A DNA stretch of 45,468 nucleotides. Source: an uncultured Bacilli bacterium. Lineage in GTDB: Bacteria > Bacillota_I > Bacilli_A > RF39 > UBA660. The stretch spans positions 1-45,468 of the forward strand of contig CATNCE010000010.1 in NCBI GenBank assembly GCA_950097225.1. Direction: 5' to 3'. The position numbers were made by a program, and so were the translations under genes. The notes under the pieces are model-generated. The model worked only from the letters and a program-made list of their open reading frames with translations, made no database searches and was not told where the DNA came from. Of this stretch, positions 1 through 7,914 are shown one piece after another; positions within the stretch are counted from its first letter, which is position 1, and each line of letters starts with the position of its first letter.

Positions 1-2
1 AA

Positions 3-74
3 AATGAAGATAAAATATCAGATTCATTAACGAAGAAAGAATTTGTAAACCCTTTTAAGGGTATGCTAAAGTAG
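3..74 (+). CDS. C-terminal end of an unidentified protein (partial)
   Basis: The only open frame at the left edge runs from the window start to a TAG at 72-74 and encodes 23 residues ending NPFKGMLK. It is charged and hydrophilic, and the hairpin terminators that follow suit the end of a gene. The fragment is too short to name a family. The rest of the gene lies to the left of the window. Confidence 0.5.
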   Translation, partial: NEDKISDSLTKKEFVNPFKGMLK

Positions 75-85
75 TCAATGCACTG

Positions 86-125
86 GGCTTGAACAAATTC
101 AAGCCAGCATCCATATGCGTGCTGG
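86..125 (+). other. Two adjacent hairpins sharing two bases
   Basis: GGCTTGAA (86-93) pairs perfectly with TTCAAGCC (98-105) over a 4-base loop. CCAGCA (104-109) pairs with TGCTGG (120-125). The right arm of the first and the left arm of the second share the CC at 104-105, so both cannot be fully paired at once. Neither has a clear T-run on the + strand. They could be part of a 3' UTR structure or a small RNA; nothing shows which. Confidence 0.4.
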
Positions 126-129
126 CAAG

Positions 130-150
130 AAAAAAGAGCCTTATAGGCTC
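130..150 (-). terminator. Hairpin plus T-run, minus-strand orientation
   Basis: GAGCC (136-140) and GGCTC (146-150) form a perfect 5-bp stem. Read on the minus strand it is followed by a run of six T (positions 135-130). It would be a second terminator behind the minus-strand gene ending at 239. Confidence 0.45.
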
Positions 151-154
151 AGAG

Positions 155-185
155 AAAACTACGTATTTAATGCGTAGTTTTTATT
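155..185 (+). terminator. Bidirectional intrinsic terminator
   Basis: AAAACTACG (155-163) pairs with CGTAGTTTT (173-181) and is followed by T-rich sequence. The A-rich left flank gives a T-run on the other strand as well. It ends transcription of the gene whose last codons are at 3-74, and may also act from the right. Confidence 0.65.
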
Positions 186-195
186 TGTACCACAT

Positions 196-232
196 TAAAA
201 AACTCGTTTCCATCTTTTGCTAGAAAACGAGT
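196..232 (-). terminator. Terminator of the minus-strand membrane protein gene
   Basis: ACTCGTTT (202-209) and AAACGAGT (225-232) make an 8-bp stem. On the minus strand it lies 7 bases after the stop codon at 239-241 and is followed by a T-run (A-run at 197-202 on the + strand). Confidence 0.75.
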
Positions 233-238
233 CTTTAT

Positions 239-892
239 TTAGTCTACTTCTTTTAACACTAAAAGTTTTCTTAGTTCCTCATCACTTTTTATATCTTTTT
301 GTTCTAAAAACTGAACCTGCGTCTTAGAATCTCTATCATCTAAAGCCTTTATTGTTTCTCTTATCTCTTTTAAAACAAATAGTTTTCCATTAGAGTCTTG
401 AGACATGTAATAATTAATAACTTTTTTATAATAATCATCATAAGTTTCAATAAATTCCTTATCAGTTGAACTTAAAAGAACATCAATAGATATTTTCTTA
501 GCCTCAGCAATATCTGATATACAAATAATACCTGGTGTTGCTTCGGCATCATCTATAATTGATTCAACACGAACATCATTTATCTCATCACACAACTCTC
601 CTAAATTGCGTATTGCTTTTCGTCTGCGCTTTCGCATAAATTCACTTTTTATAAAAGCGTCATATAGAGAATCAGCTAGACAAATAATATAAACATAAGC
701 AGAATCGAAAAGTGGTTTTGGTGTTCCAAATAAACTTGTTATAGTACTAATAATACCAATTAATATAGTGATAACTAAGTATATTGGCAAATTCTTTTTT
801 AGATACTTAAAGAAAATATCCATTAAATCTATATCAGCAGTAGCCTTATGAATATCCTTAGATAAATTCCCTTTATAATCTATCTCAAACAT
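239..892 (-). CDS. Hypothetical membrane protein
   Basis: Encodes 217 residues of unknown function. One clear membrane segment lies at about residues 36-56, and a second, weaker hydrophobic stretch at about 63-77. A basic cluster (RKRRRK, about 87-92) follows, suggesting the long hydrophilic C-terminal half is cytoplasmic. I chose the ATG at 892 and not the TTG at 901, because an AGAGG site lies 9 bases before the ATG but directly abuts the TTG. It is the only minus-strand gene in the window. It has its own terminators and forms no operon. No enzymatic motif is visible. Confidence 0.7.
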   Translation of the reverse strand: MFEIDYKGNLSKDIHKATADIDLMDIFFKYLKKNLPIYLVITILIGIISTITSLFGTPKPLFDSAYVYIICLADSLYDAFIKSEFMRKRRRKAIRNLGELCDEINDVRVESIIDDAEATPGIICISDIAEAKKISIDVLLSSTDKEFIETYDDYYKKVINYYMSQDSNGKLFVLKEIRETIKALDDRDSKTQVQFLEQKDIKSDEELRKLLVLKEVD

Positions 893-989
893 ACATTTCA
901 ACCTCTTGTTTCCAATGAAAAATTATAACACAATCATATTTAAATGTAAAATATAGGTACTAAGTTTATTTCCTTTTACTATTTTCCTG

Positions 990-998
990 CATACTATA
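990..998 (+). promoter_or_regulatory. Possible sporulation-type -10 element (CATAnnnTA)
   Basis: CATACTATA, 22 bases before the start codon of the CotD-like gene, matches the CATAnnnTA core described for SigK/SigE promoters of spore formers. No convincing -35 partner was found at the usual spacing. The match is short and could be chance in AT-rich DNA. Confidence 0.25.
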
Positions 999-1019
999 TG
1001 GTAGAAAGGAAGTAATTTA

Positions 1020-1295
1020 ATGAATCCAAGATGTTTTGAAAATGAAATGTCAACTGACATGCAAATGCCAGCAACACCAGCATCAATGCCAGGATGTGTA
1101 TGTCCTCCTATTTACGAATGCCCACAAGAGAGAATTTGTGAAAGATACATTGTTCATGAAGTTCCACATGTAATGCCAATAAATACTAAAATTGTAAATC
1201 ATCATATTTATCGTCATACATTTACTCCATGTTATACCATGAGTGAATGTGATACATGTGAAAACATTTATGATCCATGTCAAAAGAACTTCTAA
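1020..1295 (+). CDS. CotD-like spore coat protein
   Basis: Encodes a 91-residue protein rich in Cys, Pro, Met and His: nine cysteines and an N-terminal part with repeated Met-Pro. The middle segment (about residues 46-70, with VPHVMP then VNHHIYRHTF) resembles the conserved core of Bacillus CotD, where a His-Pro/VNHH pattern is typical. CotD is an inner-coat structural protein cross-linked through such residues. A good ribosome site (GGAAG) precedes the ATG. The gene stands alone, with a short hairpin after the stop. If it is not a coat protein, a small Cys-rich surface or metal-binding protein is the alternative. The family call rests on pattern only. Confidence 0.6.
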   Translation: MNPRCFENEMSTDMQMPATPASMPGCVCPPIYECPQERICERYIVHEVPHVMPINTKIVNHHIYRHTFTPCYTMSECDTCENIYDPCQKNF

Positions 1296-1312
1296 AAAGA
1301 AGCTCTTTTTAT
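1294..1312 (+). terminator. Short hairpin after the CotD-like gene
   Basis: AAAAAGA (1294-1300) pairs with TCTTTTT (1304-1310) over a 3-base loop and overlaps the end of the gene. The stem is weak (A/T-rich), so termination may be partial. Confidence 0.45.
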
Positions 1313-1313
1313 A

Positions 1314-1342
1314 TTGACAATTAAGTCTATATCGCTTATCAT
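1314..1342 (+). promoter_or_regulatory. Consensus promoter for adhesin-sortase genes
   Basis: A perfect -35 TTGACA (1314-1319), a 17-base spacer and a -10 TATCAT (1337-1342) form a strong vegetative promoter. The predicted RNA start near 1349 gives a leader of about 90 bases before the ATG at 1438. A terminator-like hairpin lies inside that leader. Confidence 0.65.
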
Positions 1343-1358
1343 ATATAGCCGTAGTAAG

Positions 1359-1402
1359 AAAAGAGAAGTACATTTATTTGGACTCTCTTTTTTCGTTTTT
1401 TT
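1359..1402 (+). terminator. Terminator or leader attenuator before the adhesin gene
   Basis: AAAAGAGA (1359-1366) pairs with TCTCTTTT (1384-1391) and is followed by a T-rich run to 1402. It lies just downstream of the promoter at 1314-1342, so it would stop transcripts from that promoter as well as read-through from the CotD-like gene. Confidence 0.55.
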
Positions 1403-1437
1403 AGGACAAAATAATAACGCTAAACAGAAAGGAATTT

Positions 1438-2904
1438 ATGAAATATAAAATATTAAGTATAGCAGTAATTATTTTAGCAGTAATTTTTAGTATTGATGTT
1501 TATGCCTTTGATTTTGATGGTTACTTTTATGAATCAGAGAAAATAGATGGCATATATTTTTATAAACATCGTGAAGACACCGAAACTGAAAAATATCAAT
1601 ATCACAATTTCCATAGTCAAGCCAGTATTTATCGTAATTCAAGAACAAACAATTTCGTCTATTGTGTTGAATCCTGGGTTCCGATTAGTGGAGCTACTGG
1701 TGGTGATTATGAAGATTGTGCAACTAGCAGTTTTTTAGAATGGGATGCCAAGTTAAGAGTTGAAGCTTTAGCATACTATGGATACGGTTATAAAGAAGGT
1801 ATTTATGATCATACAGATCCTAAATGGTATGCAATAACACAATACCTGATTTGGCAGGTAACGAATCCGAACATTGAACACTACTTTGTATCGTCCATTT
1901 CTTCTAAAACACCTATCTATCCATATGAAAATGAAATAGCCGAATTAAACTATTTAGTCAGAGAAAATCAACAATTGCCAGTCTTTAATGTCGAGAATAA
2001 AACTTTGCTTCTTGGAGAAACTAAAGTAATCGAAGATAAGCTAGGAATACTGCCATCATTCAAACTATATACTGGAGATGATATTTCCAAGCTTGATGTT
2101 GAAGTATTAAATGAAAAAAGTATAGCTATAAAGGCTAATGAAGTAGGTGAGCATGAGTTAGTATATTATCGCAAGTTTAATTATTATGATGATTATTATC
2201 GTTATTACCGCAGTGATAAATACCAAAATGTCTTTGAACCAGGAAACATGTCAACGGCCGTCTTAATAGACCACTATAATGTCATTGGTGGCAGTATAAA
2301 ATACACAAGTACTATAGAAGAAGAGGGGAACAAGCGTCCCTCACTAACTAATGTCTCTCTTTACCGAGCAAGTGATGATACTCTTGTGGAAACTAAATCA
2401 ACTGATGAAAATGGTTCTGTTTTATTTACTGATTTATTTGTCGGTGAGTACTATGTTTGTGAAGAACAGAACTTAGATGGGTATACATCAACAGAAATAG
2501 AAAATATGATAATAAATTTTGATACTCCTGATGTAATGGCTATCGCCGTTCATAAATTAAACAAAAAAGACGATTTAGTAATTCCTGGAGAAAACGAAGA
2601 TAAAGAGCCTACGCCTGGAGAAAGTGAAGATAAAAATCCACCCCTTCCAGAAGTGCCAGATAGAGACCCAAATCCAGAAGTTCCATCTCTTCCATCCGAT
2701 GAAAATACCCCAAATAAAGATGATAATTTAATGCCAGACGGTGAAACCCCACCAGCTGATATTATAGATCCACCATTAAGAGAACCTGAATATACCCAAA
2801 ATCCTATTGAAGTGGTTGTTCCAAAGACTTCAAAATCGTCCTTAAATATCATTTTTCTTTTATTATCACTCATCAGTCTAATGTATATTAAACATGCTAA
2901 GTAA
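1438..2904 (+). CDS. Sortase-anchored Cys-Gln thioester surface adhesin
   Basis: Encodes a 488-residue exported protein. A signal peptide (residues 1-23, ending VYA) is followed by a thioester-type domain at about 70-150. Its paired motifs are YC (Cys76) and TQYLIW (Gln135), the Cys and Gln that form the internal thioester in Gram-positive TED adhesins and bind host surfaces covalently. A SpaA-like prealbumin-fold repeat follows at about 285-375. The 376-455 region is a Pro/Glu/Asp-rich wall-spanning stalk. The end has the sorting signal VPKTS, a hydrophobic helix and a short basic tail. Ribosome site GAAAGGAA lies before the ATG. The next gene is a sortase overlapping it by 11 bases, so the two are co-translated. 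The family call is strong; the ligand is unknown. Confidence 0.8.
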   Translation: MKYKILSIAVIILAVIFSIDVYAFDFDGYFYESEKIDGIYFYKHREDTETEKYQYHNFHSQASIYRNSRTNNFVYCVESWVPISGATGGDYEDCATSSFLEWDAKLRVEALAYYGYGYKEGIYDHTDPKWYAITQYLIWQVTNPNIEHYFVSSISSKTPIYPYENEIAELNYLVRENQQLPVFNVENKTLLLGETKVIEDKLGILPSFKLYTGDDISKLDVEVLNEKSIAIKANEVGEHELVYYRKFNYYDDYYRYYRSDKYQNVFEPGNMSTAVLIDHYNVIGGSIKYTSTIEEEGNKRPSLTNVSLYRASDDTLVETKSTDENGSVLFTDLFVGEYYVCEEQNLDGYTSTEIENMIINFDTPDVMAIAVHKLNKKDDLVIPGENEDKEPTPGESEDKNPPLPEVPDRDPNPEVPSLPSDENTPNKDDNLMPDGETPPADIIDPPLREPEYTQNPIEVVVPKTSKSSLNIIFLLLSLISLMYIKHAK

Positions 2905-3454
2905 AATTATTAAAACACTTCTATGCATAACGGCAATGCTTTATTCTTTATTTTTTTGTTTTTCTCTTTACCATAAAGTAACAGATTATCAAATAAACAA
3001 CCAAAAAATAAGCTATTATAATACTCAAGAGGATCACAATAATCTTGATTTAAACAACGAATACATAGGTTATTTAGAAATACCAAAGATAGCTTTAAAG
3101 CGTGGATTTTACGATATAAAGTCCCCTCTAAATGATGTTAATAAAAATATTTATTATCTTAAAGAATCGTACCTAAATGATCACAATAGCATGATAATTC
3201 TAGCAGCTCATCGAGGGAATTCAAGTGTCTCTTTTTTTGATAAACTCGATCGCTTAGATATTGGTGCTAAAATCACACTATCAATTTATAATGAGACTTA
3301 CTCTTATCGGTTGAGTGATATCTATGACGAATTAAAAGATGGCGATGTAAATATTTATCATAATAAGTCTCGTCATGCATTAATATTAATAACTTGTAAT
3401 AAATATAAGAAGAAGTATCAAACTATATATGTATCATACAGAGAGGATGATTAA
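2894..3454 (+). CDS. Sortase (transpeptidase for the upstream adhesin)
   Basis: Encodes a 186-residue membrane-anchored sortase. An N-terminal signal anchor spans residues 5-26. The catalytic triad can be seen: His106 (LAAHRG), Cys168 (LITC) and Arg183 (SYRE). The enzyme cleaves a sorting signal and joins the surface protein to a wall or pilin nucleophile. The start codon lies inside the adhesin gene with no clear ribosome site, so translation is probably coupled. The adhesin ends in VPKTS, which is not classical LPXTG, suggesting a dedicated enzyme-substrate pair. Subclass (B-, D- or E-like) cannot be fixed by eye. Confidence 0.85.
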   Translation: MLSKIIKTLLCITAMLYSLFFCFSLYHKVTDYQINNQKISYYNTQEDHNNLDLNNEYIGYLEIPKIALKRGFYDIKSPLNDVNKNIYYLKESYLNDHNSMIILAAHRGNSSVSFFDKLDRLDIGAKITLSIYNETYSYRLSDIYDELKDGDVNIYHNKSRHALILITCNKYKKKYQTIYVSYREDD

Positions 3455-3455
3455 T

Positions 3456-3527
3456 GTGCTAATACTATTTATTATTTGTAGCATGATTTTATCTAGTCGT
3501 TGCTCTAGATTAGAAGAAAATATGTAA
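3456..3527 (+). CDS. Possible 23-residue hydrophobic peptide
   Basis: A GTG at 3456, directly after the sortase stop, has a GAGAGG site 9 bases upstream and opens a 23-codon frame ending at TAA 3527. The peptide is hydrophobic in its first 12 residues with two Cys and a polar end (RLEENM). It may be a real small membrane peptide, the decayed start of a lost gene, or chance. Confidence 0.25.
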   Translation: MLILFIICSMILSSRCSRLEENM

Positions 3528-3596
3528 ATATAATGTCATAAGTATTTATCAACTATAATTAATGTAGTATAGTATTATTATAGGAGAGTGAATAAT

Positions 3597-3800
3597 ATGA
3601 TTTATCCATCAATTGATAAGATACTAAACACAGTTGGATCAAAGTACATTTTAGTTCATGTAGCAAGTAGCCGTAGTAAACAGATGCGTGATACTGGACA
3701 TTTTCAAATGAAAGATAATGAATATGTTTCCAAACGCGAAATTGGAAGAGCATTAGAAGAAGTAGAAAAAGGATTAATCAACATAGAGAATAAAGATTAA
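3597..3800 (+). CDS. rpoZ: DNA-directed RNA polymerase omega subunit
   Basis: Encodes 67 residues matching the omega family: an N-terminal YPSIDKIL, SKYILVHVAS at 15-24, and a C-terminal alpha helix REIGRALEEVEKG. Omega binds the beta' subunit and helps assemble RNA polymerase. I chose the ATG at 3597 because AGGAG lies 10 bases before it, while the in-frame GTG at 3588 has the site only one base away. Its stop codon lies inside the terminator stem. In Bacilli rpoZ is usually next to gmk and priA; here it stands alone. Confidence 0.85.
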   Translation: MIYPSIDKILNTVGSKYILVHVASSRSKQMRDTGHFQMKDNEYVSKREIGRALEEVEKGLINIENKD

Positions 3801-3809
3801 TCCTTTTTT
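3769..3809 (+). terminator. Intrinsic terminator of rpoZ
   Basis: AAGGATTAATC (3769-3779) pairs with GATTAATCCTT (3795-3805), an 11-bp perfect stem followed by T residues. The last codons and stop of rpoZ lie in the loop and right arm. Confidence 0.85.
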
Positions 3810-3845
3810 GCGATAAAACTATTTAAAGAAAATAAGGGTGATTAT

Positions 3846-6434
3846 ATGAACTTTTATAATAAAAATATTAAAGATATATTTAACGAATTGCGTACTAAAG
3901 AAGAGGGTCTAACTGAAAAAGAAGCTGCTAGTAGGATCCGTCAGTATGGTGAAAATAACTTAGTTGAAAAAAATGGCAAAAGTAAATTAAAGATCTTTTT
4001 TAGCCAATTTAACGATATGATGATTATAATTCTTCTCATTGTTGCTATCATCATGGGGATCTATGGCTATTTTTATTCGCATGAATACACAGACTCTATC
4101 GTTATTGCCATCGTTGTTTTAATCAATGCAATTATGGGTTTTGTTCAAGAAGAAAAAGCCGAAGTAACGCTTGAAGGCTTAAAGAAATATTCAGTTACTA
4201 ATGTCATCGTTAAAAGAAATGGAAAAACTCTAAAAATTGATGCCAAATATTTGGTACCTGGTGATATCATTATTTTATCATCTGGTGATAAAGTTCCAGC
4301 TGATGCCCGAATTATCAGCGAAAGCAACTTATATGTAGATGAGTCTCCCTTAACTGGCGAATCTGTTCCTGTAAAAAAAAGCAACATAGTTATTAAAAAT
4401 GACAAGTTGCAAATTCAAGATCAAACAAATATGATTTTTTCCGGATCAAACATAACTGGAGGAAGAGTAGAGGCAGTAGTAGTAAAAACGGGAATGCTTA
4501 CAGAACTTGGTTTAATTGCTGTATCATTAAATACCCCTTACGAAGTAGAAACGCCACTCCAAATAAAAATAAAAGAAATATCTAAAAAGCTAACATTCTT
4601 AATTTTTATCATATTAATATTCATTTTTATCTTTGGGGTTATCAAAGGGTATAAGATATTAGAGATAGTCATGTTGTGTGTATCACTAGCAGTTGCCGCA
4701 ATTCCTGAAGGGTTGCCTGCCGTTATAACCATAACTTTATCAACTGGAGCTGCTTCTCTTGCTAAAAAGAATACGATTGTCAGACAGATGAATGCTGTTG
4801 AGACATTAGGGGCAACGGATATTATATGTTCTGATAAAACGGGAACTATTACTCAAAACAAAATGACAGTTGTATCTACAGATATTTTAAATGAAGATAT
4901 GTTTACTTATATTGCTGCCTTAGCTAATGATTCAACTATTGAAGGTGATACTTACATAGGTGATCCAACCGAAACTTGTCTTTATGAATACTTAGAAAAA
5001 CTAAATATTGATGTAAAAAAACTCAAAGATTCTAATCCGCGACTAATTGATGCGCCTTTCGATTCTGATCGCAAAATGATGTCATCGGTCAACAAAATAC
5101 AAGGGAAAAAATATCTTTTGGTAAAGGGAAGTCTCGAAAATTTATTAAAGCGTTGTTCACATATCAGCAATAATTCCAAAATAAACAAGATAACTAAAAA
5201 GCAAATTGAATCTGCAACCTTAAAAGAACAACAAATGGCTAGTGAGTCCCTAAGGGTAATCGGATTTGCCTACAAAGAATTAAGTAAGGTACCATCCTCA
5301 TCTGAGAAAGTTTTAGCATCTGAAGAAGATCTTACATTTGTCGGTTTAGTCGGAATTATTGATCCACCAAGAGAAACCGTCATTTCTTCTGTAGCTCAAT
5401 GTAAAAGTGCTGGAATAAGACCAATAATGATCACAGGAGATTCGTTAACAACAGCTTGTGCAATTGCTAAAAGTGTTGGAATTATCGAGAATGAAAGTGA
5501 GGGAATACTAGGTTCTTCATTAGATGAATATACGGATGACGAACTAGTTCAAGTCGTAAAAAAATATAATGTCTATGCTCGTGTTAGTCCTGAACACAAA
5601 CTGCGAATTGTCAAATCTTGGCAAAAAAATGGGAAAGTCGTAGCTATGACAGGAGATGGGGTAAATGATGCTCCAGCCATAAAAGATGCTCATGTTGGCG
5701 TTGGTATGGGAATAACTGGTACAGAGGTAACTAAATCAGTTGCCGATATAATTCTCCTTGACGATTCATTTTCAACAATTGTCGATGCCGTTGAAGAGGG
5801 AAGACGTATATTTGCTAATATTCGCAACAACGTCATATTCTGCATATCTAGTAATTTTGCAGAAATATTTACCATTTTAATTGGAATGCTTACAGGGCAT
5901 ACGATATTAATTCCTATTCACATCTTATTCGTCGACTTAGTAACCGACTCAATTCCTAGTATTTGTCTTTCTTTTGAACAAGGCGAGAATGGGTCCATGA
6001 GCAAGCCCCCAAGAGGAATAGATAAACCAATTTTTACGCCCTTTGTCAGTGCTTCCATCGTTACTTCTGCCATAATCGAAACCATTTTCGTTATTACAGT
6101 TTATTTTATTGCTTTAAAATATTACACTATAGGTGTGGCTGGAACTCTTGCCTTATTATCCCTAGTTATGCAAGAAATAATCTATTCCCTTGTTTGTCGT
6201 AATCCAAAAGAATTCATATATAAGCAAGGATTATTTTCTAATAAGAAGATGAATATTGGTCTAGTAATTGTCATTTTAATTGAATTAATTGTCTTCGCAA
6301 CCCCTGTAGGAAGACTTATAAATGTAACAACTATTTCCATGTCTCTGTTGCTAAAAGTAGTAATATTTAATTTTCTTAGTTTCATCATGTATGAAATATC
6401 GAAACCTATTTTAAAACATATATTTAAAGATTAG
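3846..6434 (+). CDS. P-type Ca2+-transporting ATPase (type IIA, SERCA-like)
   Basis: Encodes 862 residues with the full P-type ATPase plan. There is an N-terminal actuator with the TGES loop, and the phosphorylation motif DKTGT with Asp330. A nucleotide-binding domain and the hinge motif TGDGVND follow. The membrane helices carry type IIA features: AAIPEGLPA in TM4, a SSNFAEI helix in TM5 and LVTDSIPS in TM6, the places that bind Ca2+ in SERCA. It pumps Ca2+ (possibly Mn2+) out of the cell. Ribosome site AAGGGTG precedes the ATG. It is a single-gene unit closed by its own terminator. A different cation specificity is possible but the TM4-TM6 motifs favour calcium. Confidence 0.85.
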   Translation: MNFYNKNIKDIFNELRTKEEGLTEKEAASRIRQYGENNLVEKNGKSKLKIFFSQFNDMMIIILLIVAIIMGIYGYFYSHEYTDSIVIAIVVLINAIMGFVQEEKAEVTLEGLKKYSVTNVIVKRNGKTLKIDAKYLVPGDIIILSSGDKVPADARIISESNLYVDESPLTGESVPVKKSNIVIKNDKLQIQDQTNMIFSGSNITGGRVEAVVVKTGMLTELGLIAVSLNTPYEVETPLQIKIKEISKKLTFLIFIILIFIFIFGVIKGYKILEIVMLCVSLAVAAIPEGLPAVITITLSTGAASLAKKNTIVRQMNAVETLGATDIICSDKTGTITQNKMTVVSTDILNEDMFTYIAALANDSTIEGDTYIGDPTETCLYEYLEKLNIDVKKLKDSNPRLIDAPFDSDRKMMSSVNKIQGKKYLLVKGSLENLLKRCSHISNNSKINKITKKQIESATLKEQQMASESLRVIGFAYKELSKVPSSSEKVLASEEDLTFVGLVGIIDPPRETVISSVAQCKSAGIRPIMITGDSLTTACAIAKSVGIIENESEGILGSSLDEYTDDELVQVVKKYNVYARVSPEHKLRIVKSWQKNGKVVAMTGDGVNDAPAIKDAHVGVGMGITGTEVTKSVADIILLDDSFSTIVDAVEEGRRIFANIRNNVIFCISSNFAEIFTILIGMLTGHTILIPIHILFVDLVTDSIPSICLSFEQGENGSMSKPPRGIDKPIFTPFVSASIVTSAIIETIFVITVYFIALKYYTIGVAGTLALLSLVMQEIIYSLVCRNPKEFIYKQGLFSNKKMNIGLVIVILIELIVFATPVGRLINVTTISMSLLLKVVIFNFLSFIMYEISKPILKHIFKD

Positions 6435-6457
6435 GAATAAAATTATTCCTTTTTTTT
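6433..6457 (+). terminator. Terminator of the Ca2+ ATPase gene
   Basis: AGGAATA (6433-6439) and TATTCCT (6444-6450) pair over four bases, then a run of seven T follows. The stem starts inside the stop codon. Confidence 0.8.
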
Positions 6458-6498
6458 AATTTTTAAGTATAATAACATGTGAAAGAGAAGATGATAAC

Positions 6499-7914
6499 AT
6501 GGCTAAAACTAAATTAAATGATGAGATCGATAATTTCTTTTCAAAATATAAAAATCAAAGCATAACTAAAGATATTGTCAGTAAATCATTAAATATTAAA
6601 GCCGTCAATGAATACGGCAGCATACTTCATGCAATAGTGAACTACGAATATCCCCAAAAAAGCGTTCTAGAATTAATAGAAATATTATTAGATTTAGGGG
6701 TTGATCCTAACTATAAAGCCAAATTAACTGGATATACTTTTATTCATCTAATGTTTTATGGCTACACAAATTCTGAAGGAGAAGATATATCCTATAGTGA
6801 AGACTTCATTTTAAAAGTTCTAAAATTAGCAACTAGTCACGGTTTTGATGCCAACAGTGTCGATAATGACAAAGACACTATTGTTATGGCTGCCATAGCA
6901 AGTGAGGTCTATACTGGAAGTATTGAAGGTATTTTAAATGCCTTAAATGGAAAGTATAAAGTTGATGAAAAACTTCTTAAATTTTACGATGAGCAGTTGA
7001 ATGCTAGTGAATCTTATGAAGATGAAACAAAAGTGAAAAGCCCATGGCATACTCGTTTACAAGAAGAAAGAGATACTATCTTTAAGTATTATGAACAAGC
7101 TTCTGATATTGACTACAACCAAAAGATAAAAAGCATATTAGATAAGTTAAGCCCACTATTTAAAAATTTAAATTATCAATGGCTAAAAAATAATTATGAG
7201 AGTATTAAAAATCAATTACTAGAACTTGATGATCTTATTATAAAAGCCAAACCAAGTAATAGCATCACTAATGCCAAAAAGCAATTCACATCTTTTAATG
7301 AGCGTATTAGTGCTGTCTTAACTAAGAAAATAGCAACGATAAAGAAGGCTCCTGATAGCTCTCAAATTGCCGAAATATTAGTAATAGTTACATTCTTGAA
7401 ACTAGATAACTTAATTAAACAAGTTACCACTATTAAAGGCGACTATGAATCATACCTAGCTTCCTTACATTCAAAAAGCCAAAGCCTTAGCACAATAAAT
7501 CAATGTGAAGAGTTTTTAGCAGAAGTTCAACACTCTGAAATATATGATCAACTAAAAAAATCTGTCTTTGCCACTAAACAACACTTAGAAGATATCATCG
7601 AAAAATATCTAAAATGTTACGAAGAATATGAAAAACTAAGTGATGCACTTTCTCTAAATAGTACTGAAAAATTTATTCGTTTAGATTGTCCTAATGCAGA
7701 AGAGAAGATTATTTTAGAAAAAACTGAATCACTAAAAGAATATAATTTAAAATATCATCTATTAGTAAGAGATTATATTTCTGAAGCTTATTTTGAAATC
7801 CTTAAAGAGTTTGAAACGCTTATAGATATGGGCTATCTAACTCGTGATGATCTTGTTACTTGTTTAGATAAAAGTCTCAAGCTAATAGCCGATGGAAGGC
7901 CTAACCATGAATAA
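6499..7914 (+). CDS. Unknown protein with ankyrin-like N-terminal repeats
   Basis: Encodes 471 residues. The first ~150 look like degenerate ankyrin repeats: GSILHAIVNY...LIEILLDLGVDPNYK, then YTFIHLMFYG...LKLATSHGFDANS, then DTIVMAAIA. Residues ~170-470 are charged, helical and probably coiled-coil. There is no signal peptide or membrane segment, so it should be cytoplasmic. A TATAAT hexamer at 6468-6473 may be its -10. Its last eight bases overlap the next gene, so the two probably work together. Ankyrin repeats mediate protein-protein contact; no catalytic motif is visible. Confidence 0.65.
   Translation: MAKTKLNDEIDNFFSKYKNQSITKDIVSKSLNIKAVNEYGSILHAIVNYEYPQKSVLELIEILLDLGVDPNYKAKLTGYTFIHLMFYGYTNSEGEDISYSEDFILKVLKLATSHGFDANSVDNDKDTIVMAAIASEVYTGSIEGILNALNGKYKVDEKLLKFYDEQLNASESYEDETKVKSPWHTRLQEERDTIFKYYEQASDIDYNQKIKSILDKLSPLFKNLNYQWLKNNYESIKNQLLELDDLIIKAKPSNSITNAKKQFTSFNERISAVLTKKIATIKKAPDSSQIAEILVIVTFLKLDNLIKQVTTIKGDYESYLASLHSKSQSLSTINQCEEFLAEVQHSEIYDQLKKSVFATKQHLEDIIEKYLKCYEEYEKLSDALSLNSTEKFIRLDCPNAEEKIILEKTESLKEYNLKYHLLVRDYISEAYFEILKEFETLIDMGYLTRDDLVTCLDKSLKLIADGRPNHE

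Noticed and set aside
1083-1373. Minus-strand frame opposite the CotD-like gene
   Set aside because: It runs through two hairpins and the strong + strand promoter; no ribosome site.
2550-2873. Minus-strand open frame rich in Ser and Gly
   Set aside because: It is the complement of the Pro/Glu-rich stalk of the adhesin; no ribosome site and biased composition explain it.
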